Positions 47,406-55,592 of a stretch of 64,000 nucleotides of DNA are shown one piece after another. Source of the DNA: an uncultured Clostridia bacterium (GTDB lineage Bacteria > Bacillota > Clostridia > Christensenellales > Borkfalkiaceae); the NCBI GenBank assembly GCA_947624215.1, contig CANQJJ010000001.1:40895-104894 (forward strand), given 5' to 3'. The position numbers and the translations under genes are program-made. Below the pieces are notes generated by a model. That model did no database searches and was not told the DNA's origin. It worked only from the letters and a program-made list of their open reading frames with translations. Position 1 is the first letter of the stretch. Every line of letters starts with the position of its first letter.

Positions 47406-48329
47406 ATGATTTTAACGGTCTGCATGAGCCCGAGCGTCGATGTCACCATCGAGCTCGATTCGCTCAATGTCGGCAAAGTAAATGTTGTCAGGAACAAGAC
47501 GCTCTCCTTCACGGGGAAAGCGATCAATGTCGCCATCGGGGTCGCGAGACTGGGCGCGGAGGCGCAGGCAACGGGCTTCATGTACAATGAAAACGGCGCG
47601 ATGTTCGAGAGCGCGCTCGACAGGGAGGGCGTCCCGTTCTCCTTCGTGTGGAACAGCGGCCGTGTGCGCGAAAACTACAAGTGCATCGACAAGCGCTCCA
47701 TGCTCACCGAGATCAACGACGTGGGCGGGCAGGTCGGCCCCGATAAACTCGTCGAGCTCATGCAGATGATCCGCGGCTTCTCGTCCCGTTCGGATGTCAC
47801 GGTCATCTCGGGCGGCCTTCCCCGCGGCGTCGATGCAAGCTACTACCGCGAGATCTTCCGCGCCGTAGACCAAAAGTCTCTGCGCATCGCGGATACGGAG
47901 GGTGCAAAGCTCTTCTCGGCGCTCGAGGCGGGGATCGACCTCGTCAAGCCCAATCTCGAAGAGCTCGAAGAGACGCTCGGGCGGGAATTCAAGTCCCGGG
48001 ACGACATGCTCGCAGGTTGCCGCGAACTTTTGGACCGCGGCGCCAAGTGTGTCCTGCTGTCCCTCGGCAGAGACGGCGCCATCATCACCAACGGCAGTAA
48101 AAATTACTACTGCAAGAGCATCAATGTGGCGATCAATTCCACCGTCGGTGCGGGAGACGGCATGGTCGCGGCCGTAGCCGTCAAGATGCAGCAGGGCGCG
48201 GATCTGCCCGAGATCCTCCGCGCCGGGGTCGCCGCAGGCACGGCTACCGTGACGACGTTCGGCACGATCTCCTTCACGAAGGCCAAATACGAAGAGATTT
48301 ATTCCAACCTGACGGTGACGGAGTTCTGA
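47406..48329 (+). CDS. PfkB-family kinase, probable 1-phosphofructokinase
   Basis: A 307-residue ribokinase-fold sugar kinase. The start ILTVCMSPSVDVTIELDSLNVGKVN fits FruK/LacC-type kinases (usually TLNPSID), GGLPRGVD and the C-terminal anion hole STVGAGDGMVA are intact. Substrate is most likely fructose 1-phosphate or tagatose 6-phosphate, but no PTS or DeoR gene accompanies it. AAGGGGGGAAAG before the ATG. The 114-base gap from pfkA has a TATAAT box near 47310 and a short GC hairpin but no clear -35. Confidence 0.83.
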   Translation: MILTVCMSPSVDVTIELDSLNVGKVNVVRNKTLSFTGKAINVAIGVARLGAEAQATGFMYNENGAMFESALDREGVPFSFVWNSGRVRENYKCIDKRSMLTEINDVGGQVGPDKLVELMQMIRGFSSRSDVTVISGGLPRGVDASYYREIFRAVDQKSLRIADTEGAKLFSALEAGIDLVKPNLEELEETLGREFKSRDDMLAGCRELLDRGAKCVLLSLGRDGAIITNGSKNYYCKSINVAINSTVGAGDGMVAAVAVKMQQGADLPEILRAGVAAGTATVTTFGTISFTKAKYEEIYSNLTVTEF

Positions 48330-48330
48330 G

Positions 48331-48999
48331 ATGATTCCCGAGCTTTCAAAAGTTAAAACAGACGAAGAAGTGCAGGCTATCATGACGATGGCGGAAAACC
48401 AGATCGAGGCGCTCGGCTTTACCGAACATTCCCGCCGTCACTGCGGGATCGTCAGCAAATGGGCAGGGGATATTTTGCGCGGGCTCGGTTATCCCGAGGA
48501 GCGCGTCCTTCTCGCCGAGATCGCAGGCTATCTTCACGACATCGGCAACGCCGTCAACCGCGCCGACCATGCGCAGAGCGGCGCCATCCTCGCCTATCAC
48601 ATCCTCAAACGCATGGGGATGGATACCGCGCATGCCGCCGAGGTCATGATGGCCATCGGTAACCACGACGAGGAATTCGGCACGCCCGTCTCGGATATCT
48701 CCTCCGCGCTCATCATCGCCGACAAGGCCGACGTGCACAAGAGCCGCGTCAAAAAGAACGTCACGAATGCCCTTCAAGCCAACATCCACGACAGGGTCAA
48801 CCTCGCCGCCGAGCGCTCCTATCTGAGCGTCGAACGGGAGGGGACGGTCATCACGCTCCACATCGAGATCGACACCGCGCTCTGTCCCGTCATGGACTAT
48901 TTCGAGATCTATTTCAACCGCATGCGCCTGTGCCGCAAGGCAGCGGAATTCCTGAATTGCCGCTTCTCTTTGGACATCAACGGCACGAGATTGGTCTGA
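48331..48999 (+). CDS. HD-domain phosphohydrolase
   Basis: A 222-residue protein with an HD domain: EHSRRHC (first His), AEIAGYLHDIGNA (His-Asp pair), IGNHDEE and ADKADV as remaining ligands. The C-terminal 70 residues (NIHDRVNLAAERSYLSVEREG) form an added alpha/beta piece. Likely a phosphatase or nucleotidase. It begins one base after the kinase stop with CGGAG upstream, so the two are co-translated. Confidence 0.82.
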   Translation: MIPELSKVKTDEEVQAIMTMAENQIEALGFTEHSRRHCGIVSKWAGDILRGLGYPEERVLLAEIAGYLHDIGNAVNRADHAQSGAILAYHILKRMGMDTAHAAEVMMAIGNHDEEFGTPVSDISSALIIADKADVHKSRVKKNVTNALQANIHDRVNLAAERSYLSVEREGTVITLHIEIDTALCPVMDYFEIYFNRMRLCRKAAEFLNCRFSLDINGTRLV

Positions 49000-49059
49000 A
49001 AAGCCGTGTAACCAAGAGCGCTCTTTGTTTCACGCCCAAAATGCGATAATTTTAGATAA

Positions 49060-49108
49060 ACCACAATATATAGTGGTACCAAAAAATTTTTTTCCAAAAT
49101 ATGGTACC
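49060..49108 (+). promoter_or_regulatory. tandem NrdR boxes
   Basis: Box 1 ACCACAATATATAGTGGT (49060-49077) matches the core CwAtATaTwG at 10 of 10 positions; box 2 core CAAAATATGG (49095-49104) matches at 8 of 10. Their centres are 31 bases apart, three helical turns, as usual for NrdR. They lie immediately upstream of the nrdD -35 box. Confidence 0.85.
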
Positions 49109-49114
49109 GAACTC

Positions 49115-49143
49115 TTGACATCGCCGATCTATTGTTGTATAAT
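49115..49143 (+). promoter_or_regulatory. sigma-A promoter of nrdD-nrdG
   Basis: TTGACA (49115-49120), 17 bases, TATAAT (49138-49143), with about 90 bases of leader before ATG 49239. Confidence 0.85.
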
Positions 49144-49238
49144 AAGAGCGTTCCCTTTTTTGAGGGGCGCTCTTTCTCGGCCGCGGCACGTCCGGGTGCG
49201 AGCCGGGAGAATTTTACCACAAGCCAACGGAGATTGTC

Positions 49239-51410
49239 ATGAAGATCATCAAACGAAACGGTGCCGAAGTTTCCTTCGACATCACGAAGATCATAAACGC
49301 CATCAGGAAGGCAAACAATGAAGTCAGCGAGGGCAACCGCCTGAGCGAAGCACAGATCCAAGAGGTCGCAAAGAATGTCACTGCGCTCGCAAAAGATCTC
49401 ACCCGCGCCGTCAGCGTAGAGGAGATACAAGACTTCGTCGAAAACCAGCTCATGGACCAAAAGGCCTTTGCCGTTGCGCGGAAGTATATCACATACCGCT
49501 ATACGCGTACGCTCGTGCGGCAATCCAATACAACGGATGCGCGCATCCTCACGCTCATCGAGTGCAACAACGAGGAAGTCAAGCAGGAAAATTCCAATAA
49601 AAATCCCACCGTCAACTCCGTACAGCGCGACTATATGGCAGGGGAGGTCTCCAAGGATCTCACGCGCCGTATCCTTCTGCCGCGGGACATCGTCGAAGCG
49701 CACGACGAGGGGATCATCCACTTCCACGACGCCGATTACTTTGCCCAGCACATGCACAACTGCGACCTCGTCAACCTCGAAGACATGTTGCAGAACGGCA
49801 CGGTCATCTCGGGGACGTTCATCGAGAAGCCGCATTCCTTCTCCACGGCGTGCAATATCGCCACGCAGATCATCGCGCAGGTGGCCTCCAACCAATACGG
49901 CGGGCAGAGCATTTCGCTCACGCATCTTGCGCCCTTCGTGGATATCAGCCGCCAGAAGATCCGCAGCGAAGTGGCGGAGGAGCTCGCCGAAGTGGGCATC
50001 AAAGACGACGAACACATCGCGCGCATCGCAGAGAAGAGGTTGCGCGATGAGATCAGAAAGGGGATCCAGACCATCCAGTATCAGGTCGTAACGCTTCTTA
50101 CCACCAACGGACAGGCTCCCTTTGTCACCGTGTTCATGTATCTCGGCGAAGCGCGCAACGAGCGCGAACGCGACGATCTCGCCATGATCATCGAGGAAAC
50201 GCTCAACCAGCGCATCCAAGGGGTCAAGAATGAGGCGGGGGTATGGGTGACGCCTGCGTTCCCCAAACTCATCTATGTGCTCGAGGAGGACAACATCCGC
50301 GAGGGAAGCAAGTATTGGTATCTCACCAATCTCTCCGCGCGCTGCACGGCCAAGCGCATGGTGCCCGACTACATCTCCGAAAAGAAGATGCTCGAGTTCA
50401 AGGTAGATAAGAACGGCGAGGGCCATTGCTACACCTGCATGGGATGCCGCAGCTTCCTCACGCCCTATCTTGACGAAAACGGCAAACCCAAGTATTACGG
50501 CCGCTTCAACCAAGGGGTCGTCACCATCAATCTTGTGGACGTCGCACTCTCCTCGCACGGGGATATGGACGAGTTCTGGAAGATCTTCGACGAGCGCCTC
50601 GAGCTGTGCCACCGCGCGCTCATGGAGCGGCACAAGAGGTTGAAGGGGACGCTCTCCGACGCGGCGCCCATCCTTTGGCAATACGGCGCGCTCGCCCGCT
50701 TGAAGAAAGGGGAGACCATCGACAAGTTGCTCTACGGCGGATATTCCACTATTTCGCTCGGCTATGCGGGGCTCTACGAGTGCACCAAGTATATGACGGG
50801 CAAATCGCACACCGACGCGGAAGCCAAGCCCTTTGCGCTCTCCGTGATGCAACACATGAACGACATGTGCAAGAAGTGGAAGGCGATGCACAACATCGAC
50901 TTCTCCCTGTACGGCACGCCGCTCGAAAGCACGACTTACAAGTTTGCCAAGTGCCTGCAAAAGCGTTTCGGCATCATCGAAGGGGTCACGGACAAGAGCT
51001 ACATCACCAACAGCTACCATGTGCATGTCACCGAGCACATCGACGCATTCACCAAGCTCAAATTCGAGAGCGAGTTCCAGCAGCTCTCTCCCGGCGGGGC
51101 CATTTCCTATGTGGAAGTGCCCAACATGCAGGGGAACATTCCCGCCGTGCTCGCCGTCATGCAGTATATTTACGATAACATCATGTACGCGGAACTGAAC
51201 ACCAAGAGCGATTATTGCCAGGTGTGCGGCTACGACGGCGAGATCGCCATCGTAGAGGAAGACGGAAAACTGCTTTGGGAGTGCCCGCATTGCCACAACA
51301 GGGACCAGGGCAAGATGAATGTCGCCCGCCGTACATGCGGCTATATCGGAACGCAGTATTGGAACCAGGGGCGCACGCAGGAGATCAAAGACCGCGTATT
51401 GCACCTTTGA
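49239..51410 (+). CDS. nrdD: Anaerobic ribonucleoside-triphosphate reductase
   Basis: A 723-residue class III reductase that makes deoxynucleotides without oxygen by a glycyl radical. ATP-cone MKIIKRNGAEVSFDITKIINAI at the N-terminus, active-site cysteines around NCDLVN and AISYVEVP context, a C-terminal zinc ribbon (CQVCGYDG and CPHCHN), and the glycyl radical site RRTCGYIGTQYW with Gly701. Preceded by tandem NrdR boxes, so it is probably repressed when dATP is high. ACGGAG before the ATG. nrdG follows after 29 bases. Confidence 0.95.
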   Translation: MKIIKRNGAEVSFDITKIINAIRKANNEVSEGNRLSEAQIQEVAKNVTALAKDLTRAVSVEEIQDFVENQLMDQKAFAVARKYITYRYTRTLVRQSNTTDARILTLIECNNEEVKQENSNKNPTVNSVQRDYMAGEVSKDLTRRILLPRDIVEAHDEGIIHFHDADYFAQHMHNCDLVNLEDMLQNGTVISGTFIEKPHSFSTACNIATQIIAQVASNQYGGQSISLTHLAPFVDISRQKIRSEVAEELAEVGIKDDEHIARIAEKRLRDEIRKGIQTIQYQVVTLLTTNGQAPFVTVFMYLGEARNERERDDLAMIIEETLNQRIQGVKNEAGVWVTPAFPKLIYVLEEDNIREGSKYWYLTNLSARCTAKRMVPDYISEKKMLEFKVDKNGEGHCYTCMGCRSFLTPYLDENGKPKYYGRFNQGVVTINLVDVALSSHGDMDEFWKIFDERLELCHRALMERHKRLKGTLSDAAPILWQYGALARLKKGETIDKLLYGGYSTISLGYAGLYECTKYMTGKSHTDAEAKPFALSVMQHMNDMCKKWKAMHNIDFSLYGTPLESTTYKFAKCLQKRFGIIEGVTDKSYITNSYHVHVTEHIDAFTKLKFESEFQQLSPGGAISYVEVPNMQGNIPAVLAVMQYIYDNIMYAELNTKSDYCQVCGYDGEIAIVEEDGKLLWECPHCHNRDQGKMNVARRTCGYIGTQYWNQGRTQEIKDRVLHL

Positions 51411-51439
51411 GGACTGCGCGGGAACAACGCGCCGCACAT

Positions 51440-51961
51440 ATGAACATCGCCGAGATCAAAAAGACAGACATCGCCAACGGAGAGGGAGTCCGTGTTTCCC
51501 TCTTCGTTTCGGGTTGTAGAAGACATTGTAAAAACTGTTTTAACAGCGTCGCGTGGGATTTTTCATACGGAAGACCTCTCGACGACGCCTTGGAGCGCGA
51601 GATCTTCGAGGCGCTTTCCCCCGGATACATCCGCGGTCTCTCCCTCCTCGGAGGGGATCCCTTCGAGCCCGAGAACCAGCGCGGTCTCCTGCCCCTCGTG
51701 GAAAAATTCCGCAAGACGTTCCCCGCAAAGGACATCTGGTGCTATACGGGATACACCTTTGAAGACGGCGCGGTGAGGGAACCGCAGGCGAACTGCGAAG
51801 TGACGCGCAAGTTCATCTCCATGCTCGACGTGCTCGTCGACGGGCCCTTCATCGAGGAGCTCAAAGATATCCGTCTCAGATTCCGCGGCTCCTCCAACCA
51901 ACGCGTCATCGACATGCAGAAGACGTTGGCGCGCGGAGATGTCACCCTCTATCTTCAATAA
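51440..51961 (+). CDS. nrdG: NrdD-activating radical SAM protein
   Basis: A 173-residue activase that makes the glycyl radical in NrdD. Radical SAM cluster motif GCRRHCKNCF (C26, C30, C33, the CX3CX2C spacing), then LLGGDPFEPEN and DVLVDGPFIEE, both family signatures. ATG 51440 lacks an obvious ribosome binding site; translation may be coupled to nrdD 29 bases upstream. Confidence 0.94.
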   Translation: MNIAEIKKTDIANGEGVRVSLFVSGCRRHCKNCFNSVAWDFSYGRPLDDALEREIFEALSPGYIRGLSLLGGDPFEPENQRGLLPLVEKFRKTFPAKDIWCYTGYTFEDGAVREPQANCEVTRKFISMLDVLVDGPFIEELKDIRLRFRGSSNQRVIDMQKTLARGDVTLYLQ

Positions 51962-51991
51962 AAATTGCCGAAAACAAACAAGGAGAACAAT

Positions 51992-53221
51992 ATGAATAAG
52001 ACGCAACTCAAAAAATATGCAAGATTGCTCGCCAAAGTGGGCATCAACGTCAAGCGCGGACAGTGGGTCATCGTGCAGACAGAACTCAACCAGCCCGAAT
52101 TCGTGGAGATGGTCGTAGACGAACTCTACCGCGCAGGGGCGGGGAAGGTCACCGTCGAGTGGAGCCATCAGAACCTCACGCCCATCCATTACAAATACCA
52201 AAAACAGGAGACGCTCGAGAAGTTCGAAAAGTGGGAGATCGAGAAGCTCGAACTTCGCAAGAAGGAACTTCCTGCCATGCTCTACCTCGAATCCGCCGAT
52301 CCCGACGGGCTCGCGGGTATGGACCAGGAAAAATTCACCGCCGTGCGGTCTTCGCGCACCAAGGTCACCAAGCCCTACCGCGACGAGATGGAAAACAAGT
52401 ATCAATGGTGCATCGCGGCCGTTCCCGGGGACGCATGGGCGAAGAAGGTATTCCCCGATCTCAAACTCGGCAACACGGCCGTCAACAAACTTTGGGACTG
52501 CATTTTGGCGGCGTCCCGTGCAGACGGTGCGGATCCCGTGCGCGATTGGTTGCGGCACAACGACGAGCTCTCCGCCCGCTGCGACTATCTCAACCGTCTG
52601 AAACTTGTCTCCCTCGAATACAGGTCCTCCAACGGCACGGACTTCAAGGTGGGGCTCATCCCCGACAGCGTCTTTTGCGGCGGAAGCGAGCAGACCATCG
52701 CGGGCGATATCTTCAATCCCAACATCCCCTCGGAGGAGATCTTCATCTCTCCCAAGGCGGGTGAAGCGGAGGGCATCGTCTACTCCACCAAACCGCTCTC
52801 CTATCAGGGGGAGCTCATCGAGAACTTCTCCATCCGCTTTGAGGGCGGCAAGGTCGTCGAAGTCAAAGCAGAAAAGAACCAGCATCTGCTTGAAAAGATG
52901 ATCGCGATGGACGAAGGGGCGAGCATGCTCGGCGAGTGCGCGCTCATTGCCTACGATTCTCCCATCAACAACCAGGGCATTCTCTACTACAACACGCTCT
53001 TCGACGAAAATGCAAGCTGCCACTTGGCACTCGGCAGAGGGTTCAACGAGTGTGTACGCGGTTATGAATCGCTCTCGCTTCCCGAACTCCGCGCAAAGGG
53101 GATCAACGACAGCATGATCCATGTCGATTTCATGATCGGCAGCCCCGACCTCGAAATCGTGGGGGTCACGCGTCTCGGAGACCGCATCAAGATCTTCGAA
53201 AAGGGCAATTGGGCCATCTGA
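51992..53221 (+). CDS. M29-family aminopeptidase
   Basis: A 409-residue metallopeptidase similar to AmpS/PepS/aminopeptidase T. Metal ligands expected for the family are visible: PSEEIF (Glu), GASMLGECAL (Glu), DENASCHLALG (His) and IHVDFMIG (His and Asp). N-terminal KYARLLAKVGINVKRGQWVIV is typical. Cytosolic, removing N-terminal residues from peptides. AAGGAG nine bases before the ATG, 30 bases after nrdG, so it may share the nrd transcript. Confidence 0.9.
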   Translation: MNKTQLKKYARLLAKVGINVKRGQWVIVQTELNQPEFVEMVVDELYRAGAGKVTVEWSHQNLTPIHYKYQKQETLEKFEKWEIEKLELRKKELPAMLYLESADPDGLAGMDQEKFTAVRSSRTKVTKPYRDEMENKYQWCIAAVPGDAWAKKVFPDLKLGNTAVNKLWDCILAASRADGADPVRDWLRHNDELSARCDYLNRLKLVSLEYRSSNGTDFKVGLIPDSVFCGGSEQTIAGDIFNPNIPSEEIFISPKAGEAEGIVYSTKPLSYQGELIENFSIRFEGGKVVEVKAEKNQHLLEKMIAMDEGASMLGECALIAYDSPINNQGILYYNTLFDENASCHLALGRGFNECVRGYESLSLPELRAKGINDSMIHVDFMIGSPDLEIVGVTRLGDRIKIFEKGNWAI

Positions 53222-53234
53222 CCGAAACTTTTCC

Positions 53235-53267
53235 TTTACAGCTCCTCCCCCGCGGAGGAGCTGTAAA
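53235..53267. terminator. long perfect hairpin after the aminopeptidase gene
   Basis: Fourteen-bp perfect stem (53235-53248 with 53254-53267) and a 5-base loop. It ends in TAAAATATA with no T-run, so it may protect the 3' end or terminate weakly. Confidence 0.55.
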
Positions 53268-53280
53268 ATATAAGAAAAAG

Positions 53281-53337
53281 CCCCGCCGGAGCAGCACAAT
53301 TTCACAGTTTGCGTGATTAGGGCCGCGCCGGACGGGG
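53281..53337. promoter_or_regulatory. inverted repeat upstream of the CobW GTPase gene
   Basis: CCCCGCCGG (53281-53289) pairs with CCGG-A-CGGGG (53328-53337, one bulge) around 38 bases. Read on the minus strand it is followed by CTTTTT, so it could end a minus-strand RNA; read on the plus strand it lies just before TATATATAG and could be a regulatory structure. No typical -35 precedes that -10, so an activator or metal regulator is possible. Confidence 0.35.
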
Positions 53338-53376
53338 TATATATAGTAAGATCAAAAAAGCGAAGAGGCAAATGAT

Positions 53377-54501
53377 ATGGTCAAAATCGATATTTTTTCG
53401 GGCTTTTTGGGCGCAGGAAAGACGACGCTCATCAAGAAACTCATCAAAGAAGCCTATGCGGGCGAGAAAGTCGTGCTGATCGAAAACGAATTTGGTGAGA
53501 TCGGCGTAGACGGCGGATTTTTGCAGGATGCGGGGATCGAGATCAAGGAAATGAATTCCGGTTGCATCTGCTGCTCCCTCGTCGGCGATTTCTCCAAGGC
53601 CTTGAAGGAGGTCGCGGAAAAATTCTCCCCCGAGCGCATCGTCATCGAGCCCTCAGGCGTCGGCAAGCTCTCCGATGTCATCAAGGCCGTGCAGCGCGCA
53701 AACGTTCCCGATGGCAAACTGAATGCCTTTTGTACCGTCGTCGACGCAAAGAAATGCAAGATGTACTTCAAAAATTTCGGGGAATTCTTCCTCGACCAGG
53801 TGGAGAATGCAAGCTGCATCGTGCTCTCGCACACTGCAGACCCCAAGAAAGTGGAGGAAGCGGTCGGGCTGCTCCGCGAACACACCGCTGTGACCATCGT
53901 CACCACGGATTGGGACGCGCTCGACGGGAAAGACATTTTGGCCGCCATGCAGAAGACGGACAGCCTTGTCGCCGAGCTCGAAAAACTTGCCCGCGAGGCC
54001 GCCGAAGAGCATGAGCATCACCATCACCACCACGATGACGATGATGAAGACGAAGAGCATGAGCACCATCACCACCACGATGACGACGATGAAGACGAGG
54101 AGCACGAGCATCATCATCACGATGACGACGATGAAGACGAGGAGCATGAACATCATCACCACCATCACCATCACGACGGGGAAGAGTGCGACGATCCCGA
54201 GTGCGAGTGCCATCATCACCATCATCATGCCGACGAAGTCTTTACGAGCTGGGGCGTGGAGACGGCGAAGATTTACTCGAAAGAGGGGCTGGAGCGCATC
54301 CTCGCCGCGCTCTCCACGGGGGAGTACGGCCAGATCCTCCGCGCGAAGGGGATCGTGAACGGCGGCGAGCATTGGCTCCACTTCGACTATGTTCCCGGTG
54401 AGGCAGATGTGCGCACGGGCAGTGCCACCGTCACGGGGCGGCTCTGCGTCATCGGCTGCGATCTGAAAGAAGAAGCGCTCGGAGCGCTCTTTGCGGAGTG
54501 A
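53377..54501 (+). CDS. CobW/COG0523 G3E GTPase with His/Asp-rich metal-binding insert
   Basis: A 374-residue metallochaperone-like GTPase. Walker A SGFLGAGKTT (8-17), ENEFGEIGVD, the metal-binding CICC at 63-66, EPSGVGK and SHTADPKK are present. Residues 211-285 consist of three repeats of the form (E)HEHHHH-DDDDEDE plus a further His block and CDDPECEC; then the CobW C-terminal domain follows. Such proteins deliver zinc, cobalt, nickel or iron to client enzymes; the insert should hold many metal ions. AGAGG about nine bases before ATG. A second CobW-like gene follows four bases later. Confidence 0.9.
   Translation: MVKIDIFSGFLGAGKTTLIKKLIKEAYAGEKVVLIENEFGEIGVDGGFLQDAGIEIKEMNSGCICCSLVGDFSKALKEVAEKFSPERIVIEPSGVGKLSDVIKAVQRANVPDGKLNAFCTVVDAKKCKMYFKNFGEFFLDQVENASCIVLSHTADPKKVEEAVGLLREHTAVTIVTTDWDALDGKDILAAMQKTDSLVAELEKLAREAAEEHEHHHHHHDDDDEDEEHEHHHHHDDDDEDEEHEHHHHDDDDEDEEHEHHHHHHHHDGEECDDPECECHHHHHHADEVFTSWGVETAKIYSKEGLERILAALSTGEYGQILRAKGIVNGGEHWLHFDYVPGEADVRTGSATVTGRLCVIGCDLKEEALGALFAE
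54007..54231 (+). repeat. His/Asp codon-rich tandem repeats
   Basis: Three in-frame units alternating CAC/CAT and GAC/GAT/GAA/GAG codons, 51, 48 and 45 bases long in turn, then a pure His block. Unit lengths shrink by one His codon each, which points to slippage or unequal recombination. Confidence 0.8.
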
Positions 54502-54505
54502 TCCC

Positions 54506-55450
54506 ATGAAAGAGATCCCCGTATTTCTCTTCCTCGGGTTTCTCGACGCCGGGAAGACAAAATTCATACAGGAGACCTTTGAGGACCCGCGCTTCGACGA
54601 TGCCCGCGAGCGCACCTTGCTCTTGGTGACGGAAGAGGGGGAGGAGGAGTATGATCCCTCCCGCTTTGTCGTAAAAAATTATCAGCTCGAAGTAATTCCG
54701 CAGGAAGAGCTGAACCTTGCGACGCTCACCATGTTGCAGAAGAAATACCGTCCGCAGCGCGTCGTCGTGGAATACAACGGCATGCTGACGCTCGACAAAT
54801 TTTTCGAGGCGATGCCCGACGGGTGGATGATCGCGCAGGTGATGACCTTCTTCGATTCCGCCACGTTCATGAGCTACAACCAGAACATGCGCCAGCTCGT
54901 CTACGACAAGTTGCAGTATGCGGATATGGTCGTCTTCAACCGGTTTGCGCCGTCGTATTCGCAGGAGGAATACCACAAAGTCGTGCGTTCAGCTTCGAGA
55001 AGGCCGCAGATCGTGTATGAATACACCGACGGACAGGCCGTCTACGATGAGATCGTGGACCCGCTCCCGTACGACGTGAACGCAAAGGTCATCGAGATCG
55101 AAGACCGCGACTACGCCTTTTTCTACCGCGACCTTGTCGAGGAAACAGACAAATACATCGGCAAGACCGTGCGGTTCAAGGGAATGGTCGCCGTGGATAA
55201 ACGCATGCCGCAGGGGACTATCGTCGTCGGACGGCACATCATGACCTGTTGTGCGGCCGACATCGCATACAGCGGATTGGTCTGTCTGCACGCGAGCGTG
55301 CTCCCGCTGAGGCTCCGCGATTGGGTGACGGTCACTGCGCGCATCGACTTCGGGTACCACGATATTTATTCACAGGAAGGTCCCATTCTCAAAGCATCAG
55401 CGATCGAATATGCACAACCGCCCGAGGAAGAAGTTGCAACATTTTATTGA
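54506..55450 (+). CDS. CobW-like P-loop protein with DUF1980/YcgQ-like C-terminal domain
   Basis: A 314-residue protein. The N-terminus PVFLFLGFLDAGKTKFIQ has a P-loop like G3E GTPases (GFLDAGKT), and RPQRVVVEYNGML corresponds to their EPSG segment, but the CxCC metal motif is absent (EEGEEEYDPSRF in its place). The C-terminal part (about 210-314) with IGKTVRFKGMVA, VVGRHIMTCCAADIAYSG and TVTARIDF resembles the DUF1980/TIGR03943 domain of YcgQ, normally in a membrane protein. GGAGTG before the ATG and four-base spacing place it in an operon with the His-rich GTPase. It is probably a metal-handling partner; the mechanism is unknown. Confidence 0.7.
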   Translation: MKEIPVFLFLGFLDAGKTKFIQETFEDPRFDDARERTLLLVTEEGEEEYDPSRFVVKNYQLEVIPQEELNLATLTMLQKKYRPQRVVVEYNGMLTLDKFFEAMPDGWMIAQVMTFFDSATFMSYNQNMRQLVYDKLQYADMVVFNRFAPSYSQEEYHKVVRSASRRPQIVYEYTDGQAVYDEIVDPLPYDVNAKVIEIEDRDYAFFYRDLVEETDKYIGKTVRFKGMVAVDKRMPQGTIVVGRHIMTCCAADIAYSGLVCLHASVLPLRLRDWVTVTARIDFGYHDIYSQEGPILKASAIEYAQPPEEEVATFY

Positions 55451-55474
55451 CATGACCTCATTACTCAGCCCTGA

Positions 55475-55503
55475 CCCGCGACATGCTCCCCGCGGGTTTT
55501 CTC
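55475..55503 (+). terminator. intrinsic terminator of the GTPase pair
   Basis: Stem CCCGCG (55475-55480) / CGCGGG (55491-55496) followed by TTTTCTCTT. Confidence 0.75.
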
Positions 55504-55541
55504 TTGTCTGAAAAAAAATATAAAAAAATTCAATTTGGATA

Positions 55542-55570
55542 TTTACATTTTCGAAAAAATGTGTTATAAT
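55542..55570 (+). promoter_or_regulatory. sigma-A promoter of the flavodoxin gene
   Basis: TTTACA (55542-55547), 17 bases, TATAAT (55565-55570), 22 bases before ATG 55593 with GGAGG in the leader. Confidence 0.82.
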
Positions 55571-55592
55571 GGTAACAGCGGAGGAAATTGCC

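Noticed and set aside
49144-49174. Leader hairpin controlling nrdD
   Set aside because: The predicted transcription start is near 49150, so the left arm is not in the RNA; I list the palindromes only as a DNA feature.
54007-54231. CRISPR-like or satellite array
   Set aside because: The repeats are in frame His/Asp codons within a CobW GTPase, with no unique spacers.
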